Positions 22,901-37,900 of a stretch of DNA of 64,000 bases are shown one piece after another. Location of the stretch: the NCBI GenBank assembly GCA_900404475.1, contig OUQQ01000011.1, positions 1 through 64,000 of the forward strand, read 5' to 3'. Position numbers and translations under genes: made by a program. The notes below the pieces were generated by a model. It was not told the DNA's origin. It saw only the letters and a program-made list of their open reading frames with translations, and ran no database searches. The DNA comes from Spongospora subterranea (taxonomy: Eukaryota; Endomyxa; Phytomyxea; Plasmodiophorida; Plasmodiophoridae). Position 1 is the first letter of the stretch, and each line of letters opens with the position of its first letter.

Positions 22901-25900
22901 AGGCTACTGAACCGTTGGGAAATACCCCTAGACTCAGAATTAGCGATTGCCAGATACGATGCCGACCAATGGTGTATACCTTGAGACAAGAATACCATAT
23001 ATCGTCCATATAATGAGGTTATAAACTTGGCCGATTGACCCAGTGTCCCGACTGGGGTGTCTATAACGCCATTTGTTGCATGTAGAGTCGACGAGACTTG
23101 AAAGTACAGAGTTCCTCGGAATATACATAAATAAACCGGCTGAGACATGAATGAATGCACTACGCTGGCGCTAGATAAACCGTCAGTCCTCATGAGCTGC
23201 AAACCCCTGAATTGCAAATTTAGGAGAGAAAATGACGAAGGGCAAAAAGCCCTACGAAGAGAAGTAGGAAAATCCTTTGTAGTTGGTCCAGTAAACGGTG
23301 GAGGGCAATGGCAACGGGAGAGAGTACAGAAATACGAGAAACGACGGGCGACTGGAGATTGACCACAATCCGAACGATGCCCCATCGAATGCGGTGAAGA
23401 TCACCCTGTCCGGTGCGATCCCCGTCCAAAGGGAGATTTGGCTTCCGCCGGTCGGGTTGATATCGGACAATTGGGTTTGAACCGTGTCGTTGTAGGAATA
23501 CAATTCAGTGCCGTTCTGATCATCCCAGTCCAGTTTGACATTGACACCTAGACAAGAAGACAGTGAAACTCTCGTCTTGATTGAAGTTAGGGTTCAAATA
23601 CCGTTGATGGTGGCAGATAAATTCGAGTAGAACTCGACTCCATTTTCAAAATACACGCGTTGCTGACGAAACCCTTGCGACATGCTCGCACCGAACCGTG
23701 CCGACGATAACGCGTCATCGCGTCGTAAAATCTGCATTCAAACGTATGAGAATTCGAATACTTACAAGCAAATAACAATTCCAACCCTGATGTTGGTACT
23801 CGTCCCGGGAGGACACCAATATCCAGAAGGACAAAGTTCGATAGGACGGTCGAGATTTTGATTTGAACAAACAAAACCTACAAAAGTGAACAGCAGGAAC
23901 CGAAGAGAGCATAGACTGTACCTGCTGTGCATATCGTAGGGATGGAATTACCGAATCCGGGACAAAACGTTCCGCGAGGGCATGGGCTGCAGTGGACCGC
24001 TCCTTTCGCCGATGAGAATGTACCAGGAGGGCATTCGTTCGGTGAAAGCTGGCCAAGAGAAGAACAATACGATCCAATGGGGCAAGGGATCTGAACACCT
24101 GGCCAGTTGCCGGTATAATTGCCACGGTTTGAAAGCTATATACACAATGTTAATCTCATTTTCAGTATCAAATATTGATCAGCACATATCCATAACCTGA
24201 ATCGAGAAGGTCTGGGAGCTCGTAGCCCATTGAAATCCTCCATCGTTTGACACCGACACGTTGTAATCGCCCATTAGGAGATCCAATGGGGCAATGCAAA
24301 CAATTTGTGAAACTGAAATGAAGCTGCAGATTGGACTGTCCACTATTTGATCGCCTTGCAACGTCGAAGTTGATAACTGAGTGAAGCGGATTTTGATAGC
24401 CGTGACAAACCCAGCTCCGTTGATCGTTATCGACACACCGGGCAGACCTAGAACGAACAACATTCAAAATGAACTTGACGATCAATGTGCGATTCTACCT
24501 GAAATTGGGAAAATCGATGTTATAACTGGAGAGATCGACGCTATCAAAGAAGCAGGCATCGATGTCCAAGTGTTGCCCCCATTTTGAGATACGGAAAGTT
24601 GGGTGGCACCTGGCGATAATACTGGGGTGACACAAGACAAACTGGAATTTGACTATGATATGATGCCGTCAGAAAATGCTGATTCAAATCTGTACCAAAC
24701 ATACCAAGAACTTGGCTGGAACAACGGTATTTCCGAACTTGCAGCGAAGCAAACTGGTTTGAACAAAAAAGTCTCCGAAAACTTCAACCGTTGTTCCACC
24801 AGAAACAGGGACGATCTTGGGAAACACAGATCGAAGAGTTACAGCATAAATCTGTGACAAAGCAATATGGTCAAAGAGACGGGCCGGCGAATCGTTTCGA
24901 AAGCAGACCTCGATTGATAGAAGTGACTCAGAGAACTGCTGAAGATTGTACGATAGTTCAACGATGCATGTGCCTGGCGATATCGGTGGAAGAGCAGCGC
25001 ACCTCACTTGATTAGCAGACACGAAGGACGCGGCAACCACAGTGGTTTGGCAGAATCTGCATTGAAGAAATGAATGATTTTGGAACCCAGATCCGGAAAC
25101 GACGATAGTTTCTCCCCCAGAGGACGACGCTATTCGCGGGGATAGAGAAACCATAGAATGTCGCGCCGCGTATGCGAATGAATGATTACTGCCGGGAACG
25201 TCATCGTTCAAATTAAGTTTGAGCGAGACACTTGTATTTCCAGCTAAATTGCCACACGATGTTAGGTTTTTTCACACCTAGGAATTGTGCTGCATACCGG
25301 GATGGGCAGGACTGTCACAATGGATTTGTGTCGACGAGATGAAAACGGGATCAACGAAAATACCGCCGAAACTGCATATGGTTGTCGATAGATTCATGAA
25401 ACTGACCCCTGAGAACGTAATTGTTGTTCCACCCGTTTCGGGACCAATTAATGGAGTGACAGAAGTAACGGACGCTGCCGCATGGTAAAAAAAGGTAGAA
25501 TTGCCACTTAGGTCGAGACCTATGTGAATGCTCAGTCGGGCAAAATGCAAAAACTTGAATGGCAAACCGTTGTTGCTTAGGTAAAACGGGACACGTCCCG
25601 GAACTCCTAGATATGCTGGGGCGATACATTCAGCCACGCCAGGAGAGAGATACGTCGCTACCGTGCTGAGGTTCGGCCCGAAAAAGCAACTGAGCGAGGT
25701 GGAGTTCTCGAATCCGGAGCCCAATGAACGAACGAGCGTACCCCCTGACCCGGAACCCAGATTTGGCGAAATGGAGCGAACTTGAAACCCATTATTCGTT
25801 TGCGGGTTGCTCTGGGACGAATTGGCACCACCGGCGCTAACTGTATATCTGAATAGAATGGCGATGTCTGACCAATCTGCTCCGTTATTATCGGACACGC

Positions 25901-28900
25901 GCAGCGACACGGTTGCCGGAACCGGAAACCTGTTCAGGTGTTAAAACCCAAAAATCTGTTGAAATAAAGTGCACAATGTTACTTGGGAGTTTGACATATT
26001 ATGACAGAAGAGGATCGGCATTCTCCGACAACGGAATCGAGATTGTCGTTAAATCGACACAAGCAAATTCCAATGCGGGACCGAAAGTAACTTCCTGAAA
26101 CTGTGATCATTGTCGATCCTGAAATCGGGCCGGACAGGGGGACGATGGAAGAGGGATATAAGTGCATTCCACCTAGGTAAACTTGTCGGTGCTCTGTCAG
26201 CGAAAGTGTGGTTGAAGATCCATACCGAAAAGAAAAGTGGCGTTTCCTGTGAAATTCTGCCCGTTGTTGGTTGCCATGACAGTGATATTAGTCGAAAACT
26301 GTTGTGAAAACGGCGCAGGTGACACGTTGGGGACTTTACATTTGATCAAAGAACTGTTGACGAACGTTGCCAATGCGTTGACCGTCCCTGAAAAAAAAAA
26401 TCGCAAATTAGACGAGAAGGGAATCCGTACACTTAGGAGAAAGTATGCTCACCGAATCTGCAAAAGAGGGTCGAAGAGTTGGCGAAACCGGAGCCTGAAA
26501 TGGCGACAAGCGTACCGAGGCGTCCTAGAGGTGGCCAAACGGATGAAGCATGAGCTGGCACCGCGTCCACAACCAACAGGAAACCAGGAGAATAATCTTG
26601 GGCGTTGTTCGATATTCGGAGGGAAATCGATGGCATTGCTCCGAACCCTATCGATGCTGGACAAGTTACCGAGTTGAAACTTCGCCATGAGGCGGTGACG
26701 TTGAGTAAATTCCCAAACTGGCACACCAAGTTTGCCGAGTTGATAAAACCGTTCCCGGTAATGGTGATGATAGCTGGTACTCGTGACGGAATGACACTTG
26801 TTATCACAATCGAAGAATGGAAAGTGTAAGGAAATTGTGATTGGCTAAAATCGTTGCCATTATTCAGGGAAAGTGACACCATCGAGGTGACTGAGCCATT
26901 GGACAGTCCGATATTGGGCGAAACACAGGTGAAAACGCTCCTGGCACTGGAAGGAAGGAAAGACCCGTTCACGATATAATATCCGCCGACGTCGTTGTTG
27001 AATTTGCACACCGGGGAGATATATGGACTCATTGGGGCCGGGTTCTGGAGTGTTATGGTGATAACGGTATTGCCTGACCAGGGTCCAACTGTGGGGGACA
27101 AATCATTGATATCATCATCATATGCTATGAATGTTGCGTTGGCGCCACTAAATTCGACATTTTGCTCGAGTCGCAGTTTGGCGGATATCGGAATTCCAGC
27201 TGACAATCCCTCTGGAACTGTGCATTTGGCAGTGGAATCGTTCAGATAATGAGCAGAATGAAAGGGCACGTTGCCAGATGGTGACGTATCGCACCAAAGC
27301 CTCACTGAATTCTTGAAGTTGACACCAGAGACATAGAGAGGCGTGCCTCCACGCCTGGGAACTGCTTTCGGAAACACATTCACCACAGCTGGATCGAGAA
27401 AAACTGATAAGTGCAATCCTGTGGATAAAAATGTAGTCGACGATCCGAATTGGACCGAGACGGAGGCAGAAGATAAAGGGAAGGAGGAAGGTCTCTGACA
27501 AGAGAGAACTGAGTCAGACTCCCACGTGCATAGCGAAGAAAGGGAGCTGTTGTCAACGTGAAGTGCGATTGGCTTGATTTCCGGAAATCCAGAACCTGTT
27601 AAGCGGAATGAGGGGTGCGCAACCAATAAAACCTGAGGGTAAACTTCCAGAAATCTGATGTTTGAAGGTAGATAGGTAAACAAGGCCGATGACAAACCAT
27701 CATCGAAGGAACCCCATGGTGTTTGGAGTTTCAGAACGACTGAACCAGATCCATCGATAGCGGGAGCTGTACAAGTCAAGAGAACATCAGAGACGACGGT
27801 CGCACGAGCGACAGAAAGACCAAAAACGCAATCGCTCACAGAGGACATGTTGGCACCGCTGTCCAGAAAACCGAAACCGCTGACGGTGACTATAGAACCG
27901 GTATAGCCAACCGTCGGAGACACAGCGGTTAGCACCGGTGGCGACATATAATGAAACGCCACAGATCCAGCGAAGCTCACGGTGCTTAGAGTTATTTGAA
28001 CGGTTCCTGCCTTTGGAAAAGCAGGTGACGCACAGGTGAGTATGTATGACGACACCGTTTTAGCCAGGCTGGCGATCGTATCATTGAAAACACAGAAAAC
28101 ATCGTTTTCAAAGTCGAATCCAGATCCGGAAATTGTCAACTCCATTGAACCAAGCAGAGGACCTGACGAGGGAACGACGCTCAACAGTCGCGTAGTAGGG
28201 CGGTAGGTGAACGATGGCAAAGCGGCAGGTAATCGCACTTCCCATGCCGCCGACCGGACCCAGACCAAGATAACGCCATTGAAGCTCACCGCTGGGCTAA
28301 GGCAAACTAGTTCGTCGTCGGACCGGACCAGCGCGGGGATATTGTCAGTGGAACCGAAGACACAGGTTAAGCTAGCGCCAGATCTAGTGAAACCGTTGCC
28401 GGCCAGCGTAACCAACGTCGAGCCCGTGCTAGGACCGGAGGATGGGAAAATAGACGAGAATAATACAATCGGGGGAGAACATATCAAGGACGTATTGCCA
28501 ACGGTAGGCACTTCCGAGGCGCCACCGTCCACAGAAAGGGTCATCGGCCCGCACGAATCAGCCGAGCACAACGCTTGCTGTGTGCTGATGATCGTCATTT
28601 CTCTCCACGCGCCGGACCCAAAGCGGCAGTGCAACGGCGGACGGAAGAACCTCCCGAATATGGTGACGCTGTCAATGGGACCTGTTCCGTGCAACGGCTG
28701 GCTGGAGTAGATTGTCGGCGGTCGACGGAATTCGAATGCAAGGTTGGGCGTCGTGAAATAGTCTATTCCATTAACAGATACGGAAATTGGATGAAGGGAT
28801 GCGGCGCTTGAGAGATTGTCGTCAGGATACCATGAAGGACCATGAGGTGTCCAACATTCTATGCAGGTGGAATTGACAAAACGAGCCTTGGACGAGGACG

Positions 28901-31900
28901 TGTTTCCGACAAAGCAAGACAGATCAGGAGTGTTGAAAAACCCTTTTCCCACTACGGAAATCCATTGCGCCCCGACGCCGATGCTTGGATAAAATGAAAT
29001 CAGCTCAACTGAGTCTGATACAGAAACGGTGAAGTTCGCGAGCGTTGCGCCATTGTCGTTGGATAATGCCAACACAATCCGTTTGAGGGGCACGTCTTGG
29101 CTTGAGAGCATGCAAACCATGACCGACCAAGGGACGACAATAACTCGCGACAGTATCGAGTTGCCGAAGTAGCACTGAGTATCGCTGGTGAACCCAGCAC
29201 CATAAACGGTGATCGCGACAGCCTTGTCGAGGTGAATGTTCCTGGGCTTGATATTGTGGATTTCCGGAGCAGCCGGTGGGTATTGAGGCACATTGACAGG
29301 CGGGGGCACCACAAACGAGACAGGGTGCGATAGATTGGATATATCGACACCATTAACAACTAGAGTAACCAGGACTGGAACCGACGAGGACGTGTTGTGC
29401 ATTGGCGGAAAACACGTCAGCGATGTCGATGAACGGACCGCTTCTATAGCTGAGTACTGAGAACCGAAACGAACCGTTGCGATATTTAACATGTCCTGGA
29501 AAAATCCAGATCCAACCAACGTAATCAATTGATGCGACCCTAGACCGATACTTCGGTTCTGTGTCCCAGAGAGCGTTGGGCGGTCGGCGAGGAGTATCTT
29601 GGCTGAGTCAAGGGAGAAGTCGTGACCGTTGTTAGCGACGGCGACTTGGTAGAATCCAGGATCTGGGGGCAGCAACGCTGACACAACAAGGTAGTTCTCC
29701 GAATAAAACGTGGGTAGAGATGTGGTGACCACATTGTGTACTCTGACTCGTAACGAGCTCGAATTTCGGAATCCTGACCCAATTATTGTTAAAACTACGG
29801 CCCCAGAAATCACATTTGGGTACAGGACCGTGGGAGGGACGACATTTGTCACAACAGGAAGAGCTGCTAAAATAAACTTCCAGGGTTTGTTGATACCGGC
29901 GAACGTTAAGTTCTGACCCAGAGCTTGGCAGGTTACGTAGGTTGGGTCACCGAATGACCAGGACGCAGGGGACGACACGAGACCGCCATCCCAGAAACAC
30001 GGCCCGAATGAGAGCGCACCGAGGACGGTGGCGTTGACAAGAGTTCCCTTGGGCCCTTCTGTAGGAGTTAGAGCGATAATTTCGGGGATCGGCCGGTTCA
30101 GAAGGAATGGTGCAGTTGACAGGCTGGGAACACCGCCGACGCTGATCGAGAACGTGACGTTTGGCAAATCGGACGAGGCAAGTGCAGGGGATATGCAATG
30201 GAGTTGTGTTGCCGATACGAGTTTAACCACAGAAAACGTTCTTGTTCCAAATATGCATTGAACAGCGGAGGCGTTTGTGCCGAACCCAGAGCCGAAAACG
30301 GTGATCATCTCACCACCGCCAACCTGACCCTGATTCGGTCGGATGGAACCGATAACCGGTTCAGGAATGTAGGTTGCGATGGCCACAACCACAGAATTGA
30401 TACGCACATGCACAGATGATTGAACTACCATAACAGGACAGATGCACGTTGCCAACGTCGACGATATTACTGTCGTCGACGCAGGAACATTCGCCCCGAA
30501 AATGCAACTGTCGTTTACAGACAGATCGTTGCCGCTGATTGTGATGACATGCCCAGCTATGACCGAAACATGTGGTAAATCCTTAACCTGCGATAGAGCA
30601 GAGTCAACAATTAATGTCAAACTGTTACTGGAATGAGAAGATATGTTGTTAACAAGCACCGAGATGGCAAACAACTGATATTGCCCAATTGTATAGGACC
30701 TGGGCAGCGATGGGGTCATGCACAGCACCTGAAATAGCAATTCGGTCAAAAGTTCGTTCAACCGATTGACGAATGATACCTGAGTGCTGTTGGAGCCAAT
30801 GCCAGACATGAACAAAGGAACGCGTGTCTGGTTGAAACGGCACATCGTGTTGGCGACGTCAAAGCCTGTTCCAACAATCGTAATCAACGTAGGAGCTGAA
30901 ATCTTGCGAGGATATACATCCATTAGGAACGGGGGCCGTACAACGGATACCTCCATCGAAGGGAGATAGTGTGTCGGGTATTGTTCGTTGACTAGAACGG
31001 CCAGAGTCCAATTCTGGTTGCCTAATAGTGAAGGCAACAGGCAAGCGAACTCGAACTTATGCGCTAGACGATAGACAGAGGGGGATGAGAATGAGAATGC
31101 GTTGCTGTTTGTCCCCGATTGTGCCCATATACAGCTGAGAGATTCTCCAGCCAATATCATCCGGTTCAATGTCACAGAGATGTTGACCGGCGCCAATTCG
31201 GCGACAAGATTTGGGGTGATGGCTTCGACTATGAATCCGTCACCATAGACAACCGTTGCATTGTGGTGACTCCCCGAGAAATCATTGCTGTTCAACGAAC
31301 GAGAGACATAAACTGCAACGCGCCCAGTGAGATTCCTTGCTGGCGCTAAGCAAACGGCAAACGAATCGGTCGAGATGATGACAGGGACGGCAGATCCAGA
31401 AACCCCAAAGTGAACGGAAGTTACGTCGCTGAACCCGCCTTCAAAGGATGAATGGATTGTGATGGCTGTTCCCCCTGACAATGGTATCGGCCTGTTTGGA
31501 GTGATGCGAGATATACGTAAGGGAGACTGAACCACAAACTGCAGTTGATCCATTGAACCGTCCAATTCAACAGTGTAACTCCCAGGCGACAAGTTTCCAG
31601 GCACCGCACATAGAGTGGACGAGGACGAAACTCTTTGGGCTGTTGACGACGCCACAATGGCGCCTTTGCTGAAAAAACACGTGTTGCCAGATCCTACGTC
31701 TGGACCGGTGATATTGATGATTGATGGAGCGAATCCACTTGTCGGGATGAGTTGGTCGATCTGGGGTAGATTTACGAAAGTGAACCCGACGACTCCGGAA
31801 GCGCCAATTAGCGACAAGCTGACAACGTGAGGCAACGATGGCAGCGCTGACCAAACGGGGACGCTGCACAAAATCTCAGTACTGGATACGAAACGCGTCG

Positions 31901-34900
31901 GAAATGACACTTCTGAGAAGTCGGTGTCATTCCAGAAGCAGCCAGATATGACGTCGGCAGAAAATTCAGATCCGAATATGGTAACTTGTCTTGAGCTTTG
32001 TGGCCATGCTAGAGCAGTCGCTGATTGTGGACGAACGGACGATATTCTAGGCTGGTGGATAACATTTATGGGTGCTCGACCAACGAGCCCAGACCCTTCC
32101 AGGACGTCCAAATAACGGATTCCGACACTGATGGGTGTAACAACCCCGGAAACATCGCAAACAACTTCAGAAGGAGAATGCCATTGAGCGACAAAACTAG
32201 CCGACAGCCCTAGGCGGCACGTTCGAGCCGCATTCGGGAATTCAGATAGAATGCCAATCGGGAAAACAACCAGCACCTTCGTATCGGCCTGATCGAAGAT
32301 CACGTTAGGAATCGCTGTAGTGTTTGTATAATTTTGATAGGTTGTAACAGGGGACGTGACGTTGGATGTCACATAAGTCAACGTCGTGGGTTGACTGGTC
32401 GACATAACGAATACGCCATCGATGGTAACGGTAACGATAGTGGATGTAACACCGATTGGTACAGGAGCTGGGCTGGCACACGATATGGACGTACTTGTTT
32501 CGATTTGTGCTGGTGTTCTGTGAAAGCCACTGAACCAGCACCATGCGATCGTTCCATCGCGAATGGGAAACCGGCTTCCTGATAGGGTGATGGTTATTGG
32601 GGAGGAGCCTGGCGCGAGAACAGGGGAGATTGCAGTAATGAGAGGAGGTATGACCAGGGTGATCGCAGACGATGACATCGCCCAATGAAGGCACCCTGCT
32701 GCCCTGACACCAACCCGAACATGCTCCTCGTTGATCAGATGAGATGGGACTGGCACAGACAGTTCATCCCTGGAGATATGGGTTATGTTCGATAAAATTT
32801 GTGCGACGTCGCCAATGAACAGGCGATCCACAATATCCAATGCGGTTCCTTTGACGGTAAGAACACTCGTGGATGAAGAAAAATACAGTTCGGTGATAGA
32901 TGGATATGAAGATATATATTTAAATTGAACTCCATCGTCAATACTCGCCGAACCGTTTGATACGACGCTAACGCCAATAATGCCAGAAGAAGGTAGAGAC
33001 ATAATTCTTGGAATGGCGCAGAATAGCCATGTGCTCGAAATACATAATTCTGGCCAACTTTCGATTGCCTCCGTCGACGAAAAAACTCTGCATAACGTCC
33101 TGCCACATACAATATTAGCGGCGGTGACGTTGATAATAGCACCTTGAACTCCAGAAGAAGGAAACACCGAAATTACGGTAGGTAATGGATATGCTGAAAT
33201 CGTCCATGGTGGAGACAAAACCGGGACAATAAACCCATTCCCTGTTTTCAGAGTGAACACGTGCGTTCCAGCAAGTAAACTCGGTGTCCCTATCACGAAG
33301 CAATCAGTGTCAAGTTTGATAACGAAATTATGTGCGACTTACTGAAGGTAAAAAATGTTGGATGAACGTTTTCAGCGAATACAGCTACTGGAGCACCCGA
33401 TGACGCAAATTCGGCACGAATACCATCGCAAAGAAGAAAATTGGATCCGAACACGGTTATTATCGAATTTCCATAGATCGAAGAATGCTGTGGATCAAAA
33501 GACGTGGCCGATGGACTGGCCAAAACAGTGACCAATCCAGCCAGAACGAAATTGGAAGCGGAATCAGACGAAAACTCAACTGACACCGGGCCGGGCACAT
33601 ACTGATGAGCGTTGAATGCCACTGATAACATCGTTGGAGAAATGGATGACGCCTCGACAATTTCGTACCCTCCAAAACGGAATTTTCCAATTGTAGCCGA
33701 TGAAGTAAAGTTCCGCCTCGTCCCACCTGGAACAGGAACTGACAAAAGTGTTGTCGAGAAGTTTGCGTCAAAGGCGTGTCTGGTCCAAGTAGATAAAACT
33801 AGAGGGACTGTCTGACCACCGTCAACGTACGAAATGCGAGTTCTAGCGGAATCCGAGCGAAATCCGGCGTTGACGTCCCCGACATCAATAGCGCCTTCCA
33901 AGCTGTACGAGTAATCAGGAGCGAGACACGTCATCGTGAAGGCGGAGACCACAGAGCATGAGAGTAACATTGTCTCGTTGTCGGTAATTAGCCGAGCTAT
34001 GGTGCTAATTGAGAGAAACCTATCAGATCATGATGTTAATCCTACGGTTGGACAAGTGAAGTTCGCAGTGACCTTGAACCAGTTATCGTCAATTCAGTAA
34101 AAGAGCCGGAATTCGTTGGAATCAATAACGGCGCAACGCCCGTTATCAATGGCATATCCGTTATATCGAACACGGAACCTGAATTCACAATCGACCAATC
34201 ACTGCCATTGTTGACACTGATTTCGATCGAAATATTGAAAGCCGATGGCGCATGGTCCGGTACTGGACATCGAACGACATCGGGTGAAGTGAAATGCGCT
34301 TGACGAATGTGCCCAAAACCGAATCGGCAAAGTGAATTTGGCCTGAAACCGGATCCGTACACGTAAATACTAGCGTTAGAGCCAACAAACACTCGATTTG
34401 GCAAAACTCTGGCAACGGCACAAATTTCCACAATCTCAATCGGGACCGAGAATAATCCCCATGACAATCCTGAATCCACGCTCAAGCTGACAATCGGCTT
34501 CGCGGGCGAGAGCGATAAAATAGTTATAGGAACAATGCATTCAACAAGATAATCAGTTGCAGACGCTGCACTGATGGTAGACAGCCCAAAGCGGCAAAGT
34601 ACTTCCTCTAACTGAACATTGGCAAACACTCCTACGATTGTAATACGAGTAGTGCCCGCTATGACAATAGAGGGCGTTATAGAAGTGATTACAGGCGGTT
34701 CAAAGATCTGTGGTAATGATGAAAATTATGAAGAAACAAAGTAAAAGGCACATACGTTAAGCGCCCTGGAAGGACGCGACGCATCAGAGTCAGGGATGCA
34801 ATTCGGCATCACACGCACCGACACCACCGAGTTGAAACGAGCAGGAGACGAGCATAATAATGATGAGTTGGACAGGAATACGGAAGGAGGGAAGCGATCG

Positions 34901-37900
34901 CCATCAAATGCGCAACAAGACGAAGCGGTGAAGTTGCTACCAACAACAGTGATGGTTATGGGCGAAGAGGCTGGAAAACGGCTTGGTTCTATGGACGTTA
35001 GTCCGATGTCTTCAACGACGCTGAACTGAACCCGACTTGAGGCAGATGGAAACCCGATCGCAACTGAAAGAGCTGGGTTCGCCCTATCAAGAGCCGGGCT
35101 TCGACATGTTGCCAGAGTGGAAGATATCAGAGTTGAAGGAGTTTGCACGCCATTGGTACCGAAGAAGCAATCATCGCCCGGTTTGAATCCCGCACCAAAC
35201 AAAGTCAGAACATGGTTACCGTCGAGAGAATCGATTGCGGAAGGTTCGATTGAATTGACAGCAGGTGGCGCGTCCAGATAAGTAAACAGCGACGCGCTCC
35301 TGATATAATCAACACTGTTGAAAGAAACACTGATGTAAACAGTAGATTGATCAGAAGGGTTTGAAGGTACACGGCATTGCATCAGATTTGGGGATAGTAT
35401 GGTGGCAGACGATGTTATTAATCCAAACATGCACAGCGCACCACGATCCGAGAACGCAACTCCAGATACATTAACTGTATCTCCAACGATTCCAAATTTC
35501 GGGTCAATACCGGTGATGGCAATTAATTTTGACAGATAACTGAAAGCGAATCCATCAGTGCTGTTGGACACCTCGACAGAATTTGGAGAAATGTTATCGG
35601 AAGGAGAGGAGCAAAGTAGCTCATCCGGAGAAACCAGTCCCAATGATAAGGAATCGGATGTGAGAAACGAACATGTCTGGCCAGCCTGAAGGTCGACGCC
35701 AGTGACCGTGATAATGGAGCCATTTATGCACGAAGAAGGCTGTATTGAGGAAATAGTTACCGGTGGCGGTGACGAAGGAAACGTTCCTACGACAAAATAA
35801 GAAAACATAAATGGGTGTTTTAACGTTTTTTTTATACATACCGGCATATAATGATAAAGATTCTGTTTCGAGAGCAACGACTTGTGATTCTGACGACGTG
35901 AGTACCTCTAGTGATATTCCGCATACAACAGCAACATCTGATATGGCAACCGCTATGTGCCTAGATATCTGTCCGATGCGACAAAACCATGAATCAGACG
36001 AGGCTAAGAAATTCGCTCCATAAATAGTGATATCAGAGGCCCATGGAAACTGAGCAGGATTGAGTATTCGAGGGAGCGAGCGTATTTTCACGATTTCAGA
36101 CGAATTGGTAAAGTCGACCCCATTATTTGACAATCTTACGAAGACTGCGTCTGGAAGGCTTTCTGAAGACATGTCGCATAATGCAGAATCCGATGAGACC
36201 CAAACCGCCGAAACAGGAGCATGAATCCCGATTTGGCAGCTATTTTTTGTGATAATCAGAGAATATAATGTTGCAACCTTCCAACTGTTTACCTGAAAAA
36301 GTCGCTCGGAAGAAATCCCGCTCCATGAACCTCAATGATGGACGATCCCAAGCAGTTCGTCGCCGACAGCACGATCAGGTCGGTGTACACGTAGAACGTT
36401 AAAGGCTCGGAATATGACGTTCCATCGACAGAAACTTCAAGAGAGGCACTTCCCTCATGATGAAAAGGAGGCGAAGAACAGGATGCGGATTTCCCATTTT
36501 GAAGCACTTTGGCAGCAGTTATTACAGAAAAGTTCCAGCGACATTCCATGACGTCTTGAACGAAACCTTCGCCAACCAAACTAACAGCAGTATTTCCTGA
36601 AGACGGAACATACATTGGACTCATACCTTGAAGTGAGATTGCAGGCAAGTACACAAGGCTATATTGAGTCCTGCCTAAGTATTGACCATTTGCTGATACT
36701 TCCAGTGGAACCACACCAGAACCAAAAGACGCATCAAATATAGGAGAAAGACAAGCAACTTTGGACACATTTCCGTTGCTGATATTTGCAGCTTGGATCA
36801 TTGTCGCAGGAGAACTCAAAAGCTCTCCGAACCTATCGAAGAATTTGAATAAATCCATCGATCATATGTCGCATACACACCTGCACGACAATTCTGAGGT
36901 ATTCAAAAATCTTCCAGAAACAGTTATCATTCTTCCGCCCTGATATCCGCTATAAATCGGAGAGATTCCGGTAACTACTGAAGATGAATATTGGAACAAA
37001 ACCGAAGAAGATGAAAAATCAAGCCCATTATCGGAAACATCAACGATAACTCTGTCAGAGACTGAAGACGGTGCAGAGCAGATTATTTGTGCCGATGAAA
37101 GGAATGTTGCCGGCACAATCTGAATAATTGTCTTCAGACAAGAACAAAACGAAACAGTCTCATTCTACCTGAGTGCCGAATCGACACCTAAGGCCAAAGC
37201 TATCGCGAAAATTGCTTCCAGTAATGGCAACGATTGTTCCGTTGATACCGTTATCTGGGAAAATTGATGCAACCACAGGTGCAACATGGTACTCATATTC
37301 AACAGCGGTTTGCGAGAGAACCGAATGATTTGCCAGGGCACAGCGGATCTGAGTCAGGCCTACTGAAGATGGCGGCGATACCACAGTGAGACTCTGGTCT
37401 GAAATCACAACGGCAGGTGCAGTGATATCTAATGTATGGTTAAAATCGGATGAAATTAAAGTGGGTAAACACCGACTTGGAAGTGAGAAATGTACAACCA
37501 TTCCAGCTATAAAACCTTGTCCGAAAACACTCAAAGTCGTGCCCCCTAGGGACGATCCGAAAGGAGGAAAAACACTTGTCGCAAAGAAAGGGAGAGAAAA
37601 GTTGATTGCGATTGGAGTGAAAAAGTCGTGGCCATTTGAACTGATATCCACGATAGTGTACTTGGTCGTTCCCATAGGCGCTTGACACACTGCTTGTGTG
37701 GAAGTAATGGTTCCTGATAACGCCGCAACCTAAATCATTTTAAGCACAAGGAGGATTGACTGCTATTCAGTAAGCACCTTGATTTGTGAGCCAAAACCGT
37801 CTTGAAACCGACACCACAATTGGTTTGTTAAAAAATTGGTTCCTACAATTGTCGTTGAGGATCCCCCAGAAGGATGAAGGGCTAATCCTGCAACGACGGC

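Noticed and set aside
28207..28710. A 167-codon plus-strand gene inside the TIG array
   Set aside because: It is exactly antisense to well-formed TIG units; its Pro/Thr-rich text follows from their reverse complement.
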